Assembly (NCBI GenBank): GCA_016183815.1
Contig: JACPDW010000006.1
Coordinates: 173,974-237,973 of the forward strand
Reading direction: 5' to 3'
DNA from: Flavobacteriia bacterium
GTDB taxonomy: Bacteria; Bacteroidota; Bacteroidia; Flavobacteriales_D; Crocinitomicaceae
Length of the DNA: 64,000 bases
Shown: positions 55,674 to 64,000 of the stretch, one piece after another
Layout: each line of letters starts with the position of its first letter
Position numbering within the stretch: the first letter of the stretch is position 1
The notes under the pieces: generated by a model
The model's database searches: none
Seen by the model: the letters and a program-made list of their open reading frames with translations, nothing else
What the model was told of the DNA's origin: nothing
Made by a program: the position numbers and the translations under genes

Positions 55674-56936
55674 TTAGCACTTAATCAATAAAATATCTGA
55701 AAGTTTTGTGGTATATCTAGGAGACAATTTTTCTTGTTTCATTTTCCAAACTCTTCTTAAATCTTGAGCTGCCAAACGGATTTTTTGTTGTCCGTACATA
55801 CTATTTATTTTATCCATTGTATTCATCAAAGGAATGTGTTTTTCGTTTCTATTCTCAAACACTTTTTGTTGAACACAATTTTCCGGAGTAAAATCCTGCA
55901 CAATTACCCCTGCTTTTTTATAAGCATATCCTTCTTTATATATTTTTCCCAAAGCAAAACAAACAAACTTTACAAGTTCAATTCCTGAATTAGTGGGATA
56001 AGGTAGTTTAACAACTATATTTCTACTGTATTGAGGGAGGTCTTTTCTATGTCCATTGGTATGTACAAAAACCATCAACACATTACAGCAAGATTTCTGT
56101 TTTCTAAGTTTTTCTGCACAAGAAACAGCAAAAGTGCTTACTCGTTCACGAAGTTGGTTCCAATCGGTATAATTTTTTTCAAACGAACGAGTGGTAGCAA
56201 TATTCTTTTTTGAGACGTGCATTTGTTCCAAAAGAAGGGTTGGTATGCCTCGTAAATCTCGATGTAAACGCACCCCAACAATAGCCATATTTTTTTTAAT
56301 CCAAGCGGTATCCATACAAGTGAAATCGTAGGCAGTTTTGACTCCTAAGGCAATCAATTTTTTAGTATATTGTCGTCCAATTCCCCACACATCTCCTACA
56401 GGCAACCATTTTAGTGCCTTGATTCGTTGTTCATCTGTTTGGATATGATAGACATGCTGTGTTTTATCTGGAAATTTTTTCGCTATTTTATTCGCCACTT
56501 TTGCCAACGCCTTTGTGGAAGCAATGCCCACGCTGATAGGAATTCCTGTCCAACGAAGTACTTTTTGTTGCATATTTTTTCCATACTCGACCATATCAAC
56601 ATAATCAAAACCATCTAGTTTAAGGAAAATCTCATCTATGCTATAAATTTCCGTTTCTGGACTATATTCCTCCAAAATTTGCATTACTCTATGGCTCATA
56701 TCACCATATAAGGCAAAATTGGCTGAAAAAACCTTTACCTGATGCTGTTCAAAAAGGGATTTATATTCAAAACAAGGAGCTCCCATTGGCACCCCTAATG
56801 CTTTGGCTTCGTTGCTTCTAGAGATAATACAACCGTCATTATTAGATAATACCACAACAGGTTTTCCAATCAAATCTGGACGAAAAACACGTTCGCAGGA
56901 AACATAAAAATTATTGCAGTCCACCAAGGCATACAT
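55674..56936 (-). CDS. umuC: Error-prone DNA polymerase V catalytic subunit (UmuC)
   Basis: About 420 residues, Y-family polymerase. MYALVDCNNFYVSCERVF holds the first catalytic Asp, EIYSIDEIFLKLDGF the second Asp-Glu pair; then the HhH thumb (VGDVWGIGRQYTKKLIALG) and little finger domain. It copies damaged DNA. GTG at 56939, just before the ATG, is an alternative start. It directly follows the umuD stop codon (TGA GTG ATG), so the two are an operon, normally induced by DNA damage. Confidence 0.93.
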   Translation of the reverse strand: MYALVDCNNFYVSCERVFRPDLIGKPVVVLSNNDGCIISRSNEAKALGVPMGAPCFEYKSLFEQHQVKVFSANFALYGDMSHRVMQILEEYSPETEIYSIDEIFLKLDGFDYVDMVEYGKNMQQKVLRWTGIPISVGIASTKALAKVANKIAKKFPDKTQHVYHIQTDEQRIKALKWLPVGDVWGIGRQYTKKLIALGVKTAYDFTCMDTAWIKKNMAIVGVRLHRDLRGIPTLLLEQMHVSKKNIATTRSFEKNYTDWNQLRERVSTFAVSCAEKLRKQKSCCNVLMVFVHTNGHRKDLPQYSRNIVVKLPYPTNSGIELVKFVCFALGKIYKEGYAYKKAGVIVQDFTPENCVQQKVFENRNEKHIPLMNTMDKINSMYGQQKIRLAAQDLRRVWKMKQEKLSPRYTTKLSDILLIKC

Positions 56937-56939
56937 CAC

Positions 56940-57407
56940 TCAAAGGGTTTTTTTAATCACGTAGGTAACCACTCCCCAAATCAATAACTGGTTGTCTTCT
57001 TCCACTTTAATCGGTTTATACTTGTTATTTTCAGGCATCAACCACAATTCAATTCCTTTGTAACAAATTCTTTTTAAAGTAAACTCTCCATCTAAAAAGC
57101 AAACTGCAATTTTTCCGTCTATTGGCTCTACGCTTCTATCAATAATAACTAAATCACCGTCATTAATCCCTGCATCTTTCATTGACTCCCCCTGCACCCT
57201 ACCGTAATAGGTAGCAGAAGGATGTTCAATCAAATGTTTATTTAAATCGATAGAAATATCCACAAAATCCAATGCTGGAGAGGGAAAACCTGCACTGAGA
57301 GAAAAAGGTAAGAGAGGCAATTCCAATTCCGTCTGGACATTCGCCGAATACAAATCTAATTTTTTTCCACTATGCAGTTTGACCAATTTCATCAGCTGAT
57401 TTATCAA
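56940..57407 (-). CDS. umuD: UmuD-type LexA-like protease subunit of polymerase V
   Basis: A 155-residue S24 peptidase. The self-cleavage site is Ala39-Gly40 (FSLSAGFPSP), catalytic Ser75 (GESMKDAG) and Lys112 (FTLKRI); the 36-residue distance from cut to Ser is that of E. coli UmuD. RecA filament-triggered cleavage gives UmuD', which joins UmuC. It begins 40 bp after the DMT transporter gene; no clear LexA box was identified in between. Confidence 0.9.
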   Translation of the reverse strand: MINQLMKLVKLHSGKKLDLYSANVQTELELPLLPFSLSAGFPSPALDFVDISIDLNKHLIEHPSATYYGRVQGESMKDAGINDGDLVIIDRSVEPIDGKIAVCFLDGEFTLKRICYKGIELWLMPENNKYKPIKVEEDNQLLIWGVVTYVIKKTL

Positions 57408-57447
57408 AAATATTTTTTCACGAAATAAATAAAAAAAAATTACTCTA

Positions 57448-58332
57448 TCAAGCTTTTTTTCTCTTTTGTAAAAGATAAACGGCCAAAATAGCTATTGTAC
57501 CACCAATGAGAGTATGTATTTCAAACTTCTCACCTAAAAGAAGCCAAGAAGAAATCCCTGCGGAAAATGGAACTAAAAATATAAAACTACTTGCCTTTTC
57601 AGAACCTAATTTTGTGGTTGCATAAAAATAAATGCTGGTAGCCAAACTAGTTACGATTGCACCACCAAAAAATAAATTACTCCAAAATAAAAAATCGCTT
57701 TTTTGTATTGTAATTTGTATTTCACTAAAATCCATCAAAGGAATTAATATCAAAAAAGTAGAAAGATACATCCAAAAGCTAAAACTAAAGGCAGAACCAA
57801 AACGAGAAGAAAGAGCAGTTACTCTACTCATTAAAGCCCAAATAAAAGCCGCTAATAAAAATAATAAATTTCCTGCCAGCCACAACTCGTCACTATTTTT
57901 CCAAATCTCTAATAACGTCATTCCTGCTATTAAACCAAGAAACAAAGCCGCACTTTCATTTATTGAAGGGATTTTTTTTTGAATAAGTAACGCCAGCATA
58001 TAGGCCATAATTGGGTTTAATGTAGTTACAAAAACTCCACCAGCTCCAGCAAAACCAACTTTCAACCCTTTAAACATTACTACACTATACAAAGCCAATA
58101 AAAAAGCCGAAAACAAAACATAAGGTATGGCTTTGAGGGGTAAAAGAATTTTTATTTTGAAATACCATAAAATAGGTAATAAGGTAAAAGTAACAATAAT
58201 ATAACGGTAAATAACGAGATTAATTGGGCTTGCATAATAAGTAATTACTTTTGCTGACGGCCAACTTAAACCCCATAAAAACATGCTGACGACCATCGAA
58301 ATCGTCAACACACGTCGTTCTTTGTCGGTCAT
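57448..58332 (-). CDS. DMT superfamily transporter (EamA domains)
   Basis: A 294-residue inner-membrane protein with ten helices in two EamA repeats (first repeat MFLWGLSWPSAKVITYYA; second starts near LAAFIWALMSRVTALSSRFG). Ends KRKKA. Members export metabolites or amino acids; substrate unknown. It starts 7 bp after the coiled-coil gene and may be the last gene of the RimK operon. The following umuD is 40 bp on. Confidence 0.88.
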   Translation of the reverse strand: MTDKERRVLTISMVVSMFLWGLSWPSAKVITYYASPINLVIYRYIIVTFTLLPILWYFKIKILLPLKAIPYVLFSAFLLALYSVVMFKGLKVGFAGAGGVFVTTLNPIMAYMLALLIQKKIPSINESAALFLGLIAGMTLLEIWKNSDELWLAGNLLFLLAAFIWALMSRVTALSSRFGSAFSFSFWMYLSTFLILIPLMDFSEIQITIQKSDFLFWSNLFFGGAIVTSLATSIYFYATTKLGSEKASSFIFLVPFSAGISSWLLLGEKFEIHTLIGGTIAILAVYLLQKRKKA

Positions 58333-58339
58333 AAAACCA

Positions 58340-58816
58340 TTATTTATTTAAAGATTGAAGGTGCGTAGGTAATACCTCAACATATTTTTGATCTTTCAGT
58401 AATACTTTAAATTTAACATAACTTTCAAACTGATTTCCTCCATAAACAATACCGTCAATAATTCCTTTCACAGAGTCGGGCATCACCACCACTGCTTCTC
58501 CATATTTAAAAGGCAATAAACGAGCAATTGAATCGCGTTGAGCCGTGGATTTGACCATACTTTCATAAGGCATGTACGGTAAAAGAACGTGATATAAGGA
58601 ATCTCTTGAGAAGCGAGTCTTTTTTACTTTTTTATTGACTGCATCAACTTCTGTTTTTAAACGAACAATTTCATTTTTTAGAATCTCTCTTTCATTTTGT
58701 AAAATTCTATTAGAAGAATTCATTTTATAAAAAAGAATAAACACCAACGTAGAAATGACCAAAACAATAGCCATAATTTTTAAATACTTTTTCCATTTAT
58801 TTTGTTCCATTTTCAT
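58340..58816 (-). CDS. Membrane-anchored coiled-coil hypothetical protein
   Basis: A 158-residue protein: short cytoplasmic N-terminus, one membrane helix (IMAIVLVISTLVFILFY), a coiled coil (residues about 35-65, NEREILKNEIVRLKTEVDAV), then a small domain (LPFKYGEAVVVMPDSVKGI) that likely lies in the periplasm. It overlaps the aspartoacylase-like gene by 20 bp. The family was not recognised. Confidence 0.68.
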   Translation of the reverse strand: MKMEQNKWKKYLKIMAIVLVISTLVFILFYKMNSSNRILQNEREILKNEIVRLKTEVDAVNKKVKKTRFSRDSLYHVLLPYMPYESMVKSTAQRDSIARLLPFKYGEAVVVMPDSVKGIIDGIVYGGNQFESYVKFKVLLKDQKYVEVLPTHLQSLNK

Positions 58817-59783
58817 CTATTTTAAGTTCTTTACCAATATGAAAGATTGCATCGCCTTTGTAAACCAAAGGAGCTTCGTTTAAACAAATAATATATCCTG
58901 TACTTGTCGCCCTCACTTTGCGATTCATCCTTCCGTAAGGATCTGTAATCATTCCAATTACCTCACCTTTATTTACTTTTGCTCCATTTTTAACCACACT
59001 ATGAAACATTCCTGAATTAGGTGAACGCAACCACTTACTTTCTTTTAAAAATACTGGAGTTCTGTCTTTTGAAATATCAATTTTAAAACTTTTCATTCCT
59101 AAGTATTGCAAAAATCTTTTTACACCATTTACGCCCTCTTCAACAACCATTTCGTCAATGTTATTAGCTTTTCCACCTTCAAAAAGCAATATTTTTTTTC
59201 CAAGTTTTTTTACCGACTCCCTAATTGTTTTGGAGATATAAGATGAGTTTAAAATAAAAGGTGGATTAAATATTTTCGCTAATTCCACACTTTCTTGATC
59301 TTCAAATACACAGCGTATATGTGGAAAATTTGAACGTTGAGCCGAACCCGTATGAAAATCAATGACATAATCAACGTGAGGCATGATTTCTTTCATGAAA
59401 TGATATGCAAACTGAGAAGCCAATGAACCGTTTTCACTTCCGGGGAAACTTCTGTTTAAGTCTCTCCCATCAGGTAATTCTCGTCTGATATTTAAAAATC
59501 CAAAAATATTAAACACTGGCAAACAAATAATTGTTCCAGTATTGGGTTTATTAAACTTTTTTTGAATAATTCTCCTTACAACTTCAATTCCATTGATTTC
59601 ATCTCCATGTAATCCTGCCATAATTAAAACCGTTGGGCCGTCAATTTTCGCTCTTTCAACAATAACAGGAATTAAAATAGGCGTTGTAGTATGCAATTTT
59701 GCTACGTCCAAACTCAATTGTGCTCCTTTCCCAGGTAAAATTTCTTTACCTAAAATCATCATTTTTTTATGTTTGGAATACAT
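58797..59783 (-). CDS. Succinylglutamate desuccinylase/aspartoacylase family (M14-like) protein
   Basis: About 328 residues. Zinc hydrolase fold with LIMAGLHGDEINGIEVVRR (His and Glu ligands), RDLNRSFPG, and DFHTGSAQRSNFPHIR. A C-terminal beta-barrel-like part contains NKGEVIGMITDPYG. The family cleaves N-acyl amino acids. MMILGKEI at 59759 is an alternative start; the 59783 start overlaps nothing and follows the RimK-like gene by 5 bp. Paired with RimK-like and retropepsin-like proteins, it may act on a peptide or amino-acid modification. Confidence 0.85.
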   Translation of the reverse strand: MYSKHKKMMILGKEILPGKGAQLSLDVAKLHTTTPILIPVIVERAKIDGPTVLIMAGLHGDEINGIEVVRRIIQKKFNKPNTGTIICLPVFNIFGFLNIRRELPDGRDLNRSFPGSENGSLASQFAYHFMKEIMPHVDYVIDFHTGSAQRSNFPHIRCVFEDQESVELAKIFNPPFILNSSYISKTIRESVKKLGKKILLFEGGKANNIDEMVVEEGVNGVKRFLQYLGMKSFKIDISKDRTPVFLKESKWLRSPNSGMFHSVVKNGAKVNKGEVIGMITDPYGRMNRKVRATSTGYIICLNEAPLVYKGDAIFHIGKELKIDENGTK

Positions 59784-59788
59784 CGTCT

Positions 59789-60667
59789 CTAATGTCTTAC
59801 GTTTTTCTCAATATATTGAATAATTTTCCCTGCAATATCGTTTCCAGTAGTGCTTTCAATACCTTTTAAACCCGGCGAAGAGTTGACTTCCAAAACCAAC
59901 GGACCTCTTTCTGATTGTAACATATCAACACCCGCAACACCAAGACCGACAGCTTTTGCTGCTAAGATTGCCGTATATCTTTCCTCTACCGTCAATTCAA
60001 TATTTTCAGAACTTCCCCCTCTGTGCAAATTTGAACGAAATTCACCAGCTAATCCTTGTCTTTTCATAGCACCAACTACTTCTCCATCTACAACAAAAGC
60101 ACGAATATCTGCTCCTTTTGCTTCTTTGATAAATTCTTGAACAATTACTCTGGCTTTTAGACCATTAAAAGCTTCCAACACTGATTTTGCGGCATTTCTA
60201 TTTTCAGCTAATACCACACCTAAACCTTGTGTTCCCTCTAAAAGTTTTAACACCACAGGAACACCACCAGCTGATTCAACGACATGTTCCACATTTCTTG
60301 AATAGTTGGTAAAAACTGTTTTGGGTAAACCAATGCCTTCTTTAGATAACACTTGTAAACATCTTAATTTATCTCTTGAATGGACAATTCCTCTTGAACT
60401 CACTACTGAAAACACATTCATCATTTCAAATTGACGAACAACCGCAGTACCATAAAAAGTAACCGATGCACCTATACGTGGAATAACGGCATCAAAGCCC
60501 TCTAAATACTGTTCTTTATAATATATAGACGGTCCTTTTTGTTCAATTTCTATGTTACATAGCAAGTGATCGATGACATGAGCTTCGTGTCCACTTTGTT
60601 GAGCTGCTTCTACTAGTCTTTTAGTTGAATAAAGATTAGAATTTCTAGATAATATAGCTATTTTCAT
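59789..60667 (-). CDS. rimK: RimK-type ATP-grasp ligase
   Basis: A 292-residue ATP-grasp enzyme of RimK size. [20 protein letters not shown], then [55 protein letters not shown] and [20 protein letters not shown], which are the E. coli RimK motifs almost exactly. RimK adds glutamates to the C-terminus of S6 or makes poly-glutamate. It overlaps the retropepsin-like gene by 4 bp (ATGA), so the proteins are translated together. Confidence 0.92.
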   Translation of the reverse strand: MKIAILSRNSNLYSTKRLVEAAQQSGHEAHVIDHLLCNIEIEQKGPSIYYKEQYLEGFDAVIPRIGASVTFYGTAVVRQFEMMNVFSVVSSRGIVHSRDKLRCLQVLSKEGIGLPKTVFTNYSRNVEHVVESAGGVPVVLKLLEGTQGLGVVLAENRNAAKSVLEAFNGLKARVIVQEFIKEAKGADIRAFVVDGEVVGAMKRQGLAGEFRSNLHRGGSSENIELTVEERYTAILAAKAVGLGVAGVDMLQSERGPLVLEVNSSPGLKGIESTTGNDIAGKIIQYIEKNVRH

Positions 60668-61098
60668 TTATTTTTCTTATTACTTGAGGATAAATTCACT
60701 TTAGATGTATCAATTAAAAATCTTCGATTTAACACTTTTCTTCCAATTAAAATTGGATTTTTTAAACCATTTCGTTGAGTTAATGAAAAATCTGTCAATA
60801 TTTCCTCCTCAAATAGTTTCACTTTCACTTTCACAAAAAATCTTTCTTGTACTTCTCCAGTAGAGCTTTTCACTTTCTTCTTTTCGTACTGTTTAAATTC
60901 TATAATTTCTCCAGTATATTTTGGTAAAGAGTCGTCTAGAAAAACCACTTTCAAAATAGTACTTTTTTCTTCTTTGACTTCTTTTATAAACTCACAATGA
61001 ATGGAACAAGAATATGCTCCACTGTCAATTTTGACCGAAATATTCATTAATCCAAAATCGGGTAAGTCCACCTTTTCTTTTCTTCCAAGTATTTTCAT
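60664..61098 (-). CDS. RimB-like retropepsin (ATP-dependent zinc protease family)
   Basis: A 144-residue single-domain protein with [20 protein letters not shown], the retropepsin-type active site [13 protein letters not shown] (Asp-Ser-Gly-Ala), later [19 protein letters not shown]. This family is known beside rimK, where the partner RimB assists the ligase, and has been annotated both as zinc protease and as aspartic protease. It overlaps the TPR lipoprotein gene by 4 bp and RimK by 4 bp. Confidence 0.86.
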   Translation of the reverse strand: MKILGRKEKVDLPDFGLMNISVKIDSGAYSCSIHCEFIKEVKEEKSTILKVVFLDDSLPKYTGEIIEFKQYEKKKVKSSTGEVQERFFVKVKVKLFEEEILTDFSLTQRNGLKNPILIGRKVLNRRFLIDTSKVNLSSSNKKNK

Positions 61099-61862
61099 TC
61101 ACTTATTATTTCATTTAGTCGATTTTTACACTCACTATCTCTTTCTGCTGCTTCTTGCATTTCTTTCAGACCTTCTTTTTCTTTTCCGTTAAAATACAAA
61201 CTTTGTCCATAATCGAATTGATATCTTTTATTTTCAGGAAATTGTTGTTTTAATTTTACAAATAAAGAGGCGGCTTCCTCGTATTTATCCATCAAAAAAT
61301 AGATGCTTGCTAACTGATCGGTATTGACAACATTTGCATTGATTTTGTATGCAATAAGCGCATTTTCTAAGGACAAATCTAAATCTTCATCGTTTTCGTT
61401 ATAACTACCCGAATAAATAAAACTCAACATTTGATAAACTTCCATTGAATCAGCGAATGAATTTCTCATTTCGAGTAGTTTTCTTTTCGCCAATTCACTA
61501 TTATTTTTAATTAAAAACAATTCAACTTCATTAACTTGATGATAATAAGACGATTTATCAGAAAATTTAAGCCCTTTTTTAAAGTAAAGTTCAGCATTAG
61601 TTTTATCCTCTTTTACCAAATAGATTAATCCAATATTTCTTGCAATCATTGCTTTTCTTTCGGATTTTTTTTCCTTTTCAAATGCTTCTTTAAATACTAA
61701 AAGAGCACTACTGTAATTTTGCTTTTCTTTGAATTCGAAAGCCCTTTTTAGCAATTCTCCAAGCTCATCTTTCTCATTACAGGAAAAAAAACAGGAAAAC
61801 AGGAAAAGGACAGTTAAAATTTTATAATTCACCAGTACGATTTTTTTTTCAAAGTTGTACAT
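61095..61862 (-). CDS. TPR lipoprotein
   Basis: A 255-residue protein with a hydrophobic signal and LFSCFFSCNE (candidate lipid Cys at 24 or 28), then TPR units, e.g. ALLVFKEAFEKEKKSERKAM, LYFKKGLKFSDKSSYYH and LASIYFLMDKYEEAASLFVK. A GTG at 61832 would give a more usual short lipoprotein signal and may be the true start. First gene of the overlapping RimK operon. Divergent from rplS. The TPR surface probably recruits a partner. Confidence 0.78.
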   Translation of the reverse strand: MYNFEKKIVLVNYKILTVLFLFSCFFSCNEKDELGELLKRAFEFKEKQNYSSALLVFKEAFEKEKKSERKAMIARNIGLIYLVKEDKTNAELYFKKGLKFSDKSSYYHQVNEVELFLIKNNSELAKRKLLEMRNSFADSMEVYQMLSFIYSGSYNENDEDLDLSLENALIAYKINANVVNTDQLASIYFLMDKYEEAASLFVKLKQQFPENKRYQFDYGQSLYFNGKEKEGLKEMQEAAERDSECKNRLNEIISE

Positions 61863-61939
61863 TTATATTCAATTGAAGTAATTAAAGTAAAAAAAAATGA
61901 TTTTTTTCTCAAAAATTTTTTAGTTTCAGAAAAAATGTG

Positions 61940-61947
61940 TAATATTG
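61940..61947 (+). promoter_or_regulatory. -7 box of the rplS promoter
   Basis: TAATATTG, one mismatch to TAnnTTTG, followed by a 37-base leader with a small CCCgaattaGGG hairpin before rplS. Confidence 0.35.
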
Positions 61948-61984
61948 CACCCCGAATTAGGGTAAAATTATCAAAATTAAAGTT

Positions 61985-62347
61985 ATGGATATCATCAAAA
62001 CACTTCAAAACGAACTTACTGAGCAAAAACAACATCCTGCATTTAAAAGTGGAGATAATATTACAGTTTCATACCGTATTGTTGAGGGTAATAAAGAAAG
62101 AATCCAAACTTTTCAAGGGGTTGTGATTCAAAGAAGAGGATCGGGAGCAACTGAAACTTTTACAGTTAGAAAAATGTCTGGAAATGTTGGTGTTGAACGA
62201 ATTTTCCCAATCAATTCTCCTTTTATTGAGTCCATTGCCTTAAATAAAAGTGGTTATGTTCGTAGAGCACGTATTTTCTACTTCCGTGAGAGAACTGGTA
62301 AAGCGGCTCGTATCAGAGAGAAAAAACATTTTGCTCATCAAAAATAA
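61985..62347 (+). CDS. rplS: 50S ribosomal protein L19
   Basis: A 120-residue protein at the subunit interface. [20 protein letters not shown], then [17 protein letters not shown] and [18 protein letters not shown] are standard L19. Monocistronic here, with its own terminator directly after. Confidence 0.98.
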   Translation: MDIIKTLQNELTEQKQHPAFKSGDNITVSYRIVEGNKERIQTFQGVVIQRRGSGATETFTVRKMSGNVGVERIFPINSPFIESIALNKSGYVRRARIFYFRERTGKAARIREKKHFAHQK

Positions 62348-62374
62348 TTTTTTGATTAAAAATATACTTATAAT

Positions 62375-62399
62375 CCCGATTAATATCGGGTTTTTTTTT
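62375..62399 (+). terminator. Rho-independent terminator of rplS
   Basis: CCCGAT (62375-62380), loop TAAT, ATCGGG (62385-62390), then nine T. The downstream YdcF-like gene starts only a few bases later, so it is either weakly expressed through readthrough or has a promoter inside this segment. Confidence 0.85.
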
Positions 62400-62403
62400 G
62401 CCT

Positions 62404-63171
62404 ATGTTTTTTATTTTATCTAAAATTATTTATTTCTTTATCAATCCTTTTACCTGGATTTTTTTCAGTGGTTTACTTTTTTTTATTCTCAAAAGACCCT
62501 TACTTAAAAAAATATGTAAAATAATTTTTATAAGTAGTTTAGTCCTTTTTTCCAACACCTTTATTTTTTTAGAATTTGAACGATTATGGGAAATTCATAG
62601 CAAACCAATTAAGAAAGTTTCCAACTACGATGTCGGTATTGTATTGACAGGTATGTTTGAATACGACAACGAATTAGATGTTTTAAGTTGTAGAAGAGGA
62701 ACAGATCGCATTTGGCAAGCCATCACTCTTTATAAATTAGGGAAAATTAAAAAAATATTTATCTCTGGCGGCTCGGGTTATGTTTTTGACAGAGGGCTTA
62801 TTGAGTCACAACAAACCAAAGACGTTCTTTTAAAATGGGGTTTTCCTGAAAAAGACATCATTATTGAAAAAATTTCAAGAAACACCTACGAAAATGCCGT
62901 TGAAACAAAAAAAGTACTTTCTCGTTCCTATCCTCATTTGAAAAAATTTCTTTTAATCACATCAGGACAACACATGAGAAGATCACGTGCAATATTCAAA
63001 AAACAAGGAATTGAATGTGACACTTATTCGACTGATTTATATACCTCTGCTAAAAGATTTTATTTTTGGGATCAATATTTTGTTCCAAATGTTCAAACAA
63101 TCTCTGATTGGAACGGCTTAATTAAAGAATGGGTTGGTTATGTAATTTACGATATTGTAGGTTATATTTAG
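62404..63171 (+). CDS. YdcF/ElyC family (DUF218) envelope protein
   Basis: About 255 residues. Two N-terminal membrane helices, then a DUF218 domain: VGIVLTGMFEYDNELDVL, KIFISGGSGYVFDR, NTYENAVETKKVL and FLLITSGQHMRRSRAIFKKQ. ElyC members act in peptidoglycan or lipid carrier metabolism; this is family knowledge, not visible here. The ATG at 62404 is used instead of the TTG at 62398, which lies at the end of the terminator T run. Confidence 0.85.
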   Translation: MFFILSKIIYFFINPFTWIFFSGLLFFILKRPLLKKICKIIFISSLVLFSNTFIFLEFERLWEIHSKPIKKVSNYDVGIVLTGMFEYDNELDVLSCRRGTDRIWQAITLYKLGKIKKIFISGGSGYVFDRGLIESQQTKDVLLKWGFPEKDIIIEKISRNTYENAVETKKVLSRSYPHLKKFLLITSGQHMRRSRAIFKKQGIECDTYSTDLYTSAKRFYFWDQYFVPNVQTISDWNGLIKEWVGYVIYDIVGYI

Positions 63172-63226
63172 TTATAAGCTTACCAAGATTAGACGCAATC
63201 CATACCTCATGCTTATATACTAATTT

Positions 63227-63257
63227 TTACTTTTCTTTTTCCGCAAAAGAAAAGTAA
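63227..63257. repeat. Perfect 13-bp hairpin with TCCGC loop
   Basis: TTACTTTTCTTTT (63227-63239) and AAAAGAAAAGTAA (63245-63257) are exact inverted copies with five bases between. It may be a bidirectional terminator or part of the larger palindromic element that follows. Confidence 0.7.
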
Positions 63258-63270
63258 CAAAAGAAAACTC

Positions 63271-63401
63271 GGCACTTATTGTTAGTAAATACACTCCACT
63301 CGGCTATTTACGACCGATTCGGTGATTCCGTCATCTCTGACGGACTTCCTCTCGGTTCCCGCAATAGCCATCGCTTCACTTTTTACTAACAATTATGTGC
63401 C
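63271..63401. repeat. 131-bp multi-hairpin palindromic element
   Basis: Outer stem GGCAC..ATTGTTAGTAAA (63271-63289) with TTTACTAACAAT..GTGCC (63382-63401). Next stem GGCTATT (63302-63308) with AATAGCC (63363-63369). Inside it are two hairpins: ACCGATTCGGT (63313-63323) and CCGTCA-TCTC-TGACGG (63328-63343). GC content is clearly above the surroundings. This is probably an interspersed structured repeat of Bacteroidota genomes; it contains no gene. Confidence 0.75.
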
Positions 63402-63869
63402 ATTGATTATCGTTAAACCTGTAATACCGAATACATATTCAATATTTTATAATTTTAATTTTTGGCTAATTGATAATTGTAATTAGTATAATTTTCACTA
63501 TTAGTAAAACGAATTTTTCAACTAATAATTTATATTGCACTCTATCTTGTTATCCCATTTTAGTTATATTTAGTTTTATTCCTTTATTTGCATATATTTT
63601 TTTTAAACTACAACTTAACTATTATCCTTAAAATCTGTGTAAATCTGTGTTTTTTAAGTTTAAATCCGCAGAAAACATAGTCCTTATTAAATTTTAATTT
63701 ATTTGAAAAAAATTTTCCACATAATATTAAAAAGATTTCGACCAAGCTATACCAAATACAATTATTAAATATCCCATAATTTTAAATATACCGACACAAT
63801 TTGAAAAAAGACCATTATTTAGGTCTATATTGAAAATGTAGTTGGTATTATAATTCCACCAGGGCAAAC
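63402..63869. other. Intergenic region before the transposase fragment
   Basis: About 470 bp, very AT-rich, no gene seen. It includes AATCTGTGTAAATCTGTGT (63630-63655), related to the sequence in the thrS upstream region, and the terminator at 63803-63826. Confidence 0.5.
63803..63826 (-). terminator. Terminator-like hairpin after the ISAs1-type transposase
   Basis: AGACC (63809-63813) with GGTCT (63822-63826), eight-base loop, minus strand continues TTTTTTC. Short stem, so moderate confidence. Confidence 0.5.
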
Positions 63870-64000
63870 TCACACTTTTATATCTAAAACTTTCCAAAGG
63901 TAGTCTTCATTCCAAGCTGCTTTAAGCCTTTTTCCTTGTATTCCTTGTTTTGTAGAAGTTTCATTTTTTAATAGATTCAATGCTATTTTCATGATAATTG
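63870..64000 (-). CDS. ISAs1 family transposase, C-terminal part (runs off the window)
   Basis: The last 42 codons read from the right edge leftwards and end at TGA (63870-63872). They give MKIALNLLKNETSTKQGI then QGKRLKAAWNEDYLWKVL, the characteristic end of ISAs1/H-repeat type transposases. The rest is outside the window, so neither completeness nor IS ends can be judged. Confidence 0.72.
   Translation of the reverse strand, partial: IIMKIALNLLKNETSTKQGIQGKRLKAAWNEDYLWKVLDIKV

Overview
The window is AT-rich chromosomal DNA from a member of the Bacteroidota, most likely Flavobacteriales. The evidence is a gliding protein (GldC), a secreted protein with a C-terminal type IX secretion sorting domain, bacillithiol genes bshA and bshC, many LxxC lipoproteins, few Shine-Dalgarno sequences, and repeated TTTG / TAnnTTTG promoter pairs.

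Layout. 1-13.5 kb: a lipoprotein, mpl (peptidoglycan recycling), a sugar-phosphate transferase, clpC divergent from gyrA, a TPR protein, and a convergent bshA / GH3-beta-lactamase fusion operon. 13.5-27.3 kb: ZIP metal transporter, an orphan AtpZ/AtpI-like pair, acyl-CoA carboxylase beta subunit, an SLBB polysaccharide-export protein, a GH3-type adenylating enzyme, a deoxynucleoside kinase, a sialidase-like T9SS cargo protein, bshC and a glycosyltransferase. 27.4-41.2 kb: rpsT behind two identical tRNA-Glu genes, a PaaK-like ligase with hemB, gldC, a lone paaA, dsbD, sucD, an M61 peptidase, an Smr protein, an OmpA protein and hemE. 41.4-53.7 kb: an orphan response regulator, dnaX, rpsO, pnp, an RluF-type pseudouridine synthase, pth, the thrS-infC-rpmI-rplT operon and a histidine ammonia-lyase-like gene. 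54.2-64 kb is the accessory part: an insertion sequence, umuDC, a DMT transporter, an ATP-grasp (RimK) / retropepsin-like / aspartoacylase operon, rplS, a YdcF protein, a strongly structured intergenic element, and the tail of an ISAs1-type transposase running off the end.

The most notable signal is at dnaX. The clamp-loader reading frame ends in TGA one codon after an uninterrupted run of eleven A. A -1 slip on that run opens a further ~200 codons, which look like the missing tau-specific C-terminus. A second poly-A site, A8 just after the start codon of the insertion-sequence transposase, also separates start and body by one base. Together they suggest that poly-A slippage is used for expression in this genome, although fixed mutation or homopolymer sequencing error must be excluded. 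Other points worth checking are paaA without paaBCDE, the atpZ/atpI pair without atpB, the RimK-retropepsin-aspartoacylase cassette, and the palindromic repeats in the last 10 kb.

No rRNA genes, CRISPR arrays, prophage or replication origin were seen.
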